A stretch of DNA of 40,548 bases. It comes from Sphingobacteriia bacterium (lineage in GTDB: Bacteria > Bacteroidota > Bacteroidia > Chitinophagales > Chitinophagaceae). The notes beneath the pieces are model-generated. The model searched no databases. It saw only the letters and a list, made by a program, of their open reading frames with translations, and was not told where the DNA came from. Positions 40,499 through 40,548 of the stretch are shown piece by piece; position 1 is the first letter of the stretch; the number at the start of each line of letters is the position of its first letter. The translations under genes were made by a program, and so were the position numbers. The stretch covers positions 1-40,548 of the forward strand of contig RDZY01000032.1 of the NCBI GenBank assembly GCA_004294135.1. The letters are read 5' to 3'.

Positions 40499-40548
40499 TT
40501 TTGAATGGTTGATTGGTTTAGCTTTGCGGGGGAAAACCATTTTATTGG

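Larger units (their letters stand above)
40130..40548. other. Gene-free region beyond tRNA-Lys, repeat-rich
   Basis: No reading frame of notable length appears in these 419 bases. They contain the 11-bp tandem repeats at 40329-40383 and the perfect 15-bp inverted repeat at 40467-40498. This looks like the outer border of an integrated element or a recombinase-binding region, but no second copy of the tRNA 3' end and no integrase are inside the window, so it stays a hypothesis. Confidence 0.5.

Overview
The window is typical of Bacteroidota, most likely the family Chitinophagaceae (a Sediminibacterium-like relative; this is inferred from gene content, not tested). Pointers are AT-rich DNA with few Shine-Dalgarno sites, Bacteroidota promoters of the form TTTG-N19-TAnnTTTG (very clear before tRNA-Lys, parA and kdsA), a type IX secretion C-terminal domain, and lineage-specific families (DUF4954, DUF5683, P. 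stutzeri-type RhaI, Bacteroidota RHS core).

Layout. 1-1757 holds the broken 3' part of an RHS gene running off the left edge. 1758-2387 is a non-coding stretch rich in inverted repeats, followed by a small lipoprotein gene. 3121-6603 is a minus-strand housekeeping run (RNA methyltransferase, UbiA prenyltransferase, ruvX, def, a secreted protein). mutS (6702) diverges from it. A saccharopine-dehydrogenase-like gene (minus) is followed by an L-rhamnose isomerase and kinase pair, then a three-gene secretion operon: a type IX cargo protein, a DUF1800 protein with a Calx-beta domain, and a Tat-signal DUF1501 protein. On the minus strand come a GH5-like hydrolase, a ThuA-domain protein and an acetyltransferase. 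glmS is tightly followed by a DUF4954 beta-helix protein. An outer-membrane barrel and a membrane-bound metallophosphoesterase (minus) diverge from parA-parB-DUF5683-dapB. Then come an Rrf2 regulator with an outer-membrane-type protein, a threonine-dehydrogenase-like SDR (minus), kdsA-DUF4197, a triple-PAS protein with an orphan HisKA box, lpdA, a frameshifted SAM hydroxide adenosyltransferase gene and an SDR. The right end carries tRNA-Lys(TTT) with a clear promoter and terminator, then about 420 bases without genes. That stretch holds helically phased 11-bp repeats and a perfect 15-bp inverted repeat, which looks like the border of an integrated element, though no integrase lies inside the window.

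Most of the window is ordinary core genome. The parts that deserve a second look are the tRNA-Lys flank, the three copies of a short palindromic repeat that supply stop codons of two genes, the glmS-DUF4954 pair, the operator-like inverted repeats before the PAS gene, and the two broken genes (RHS and SAM-HAT). I did not find a clearly new multi-gene defence or metabolic system.
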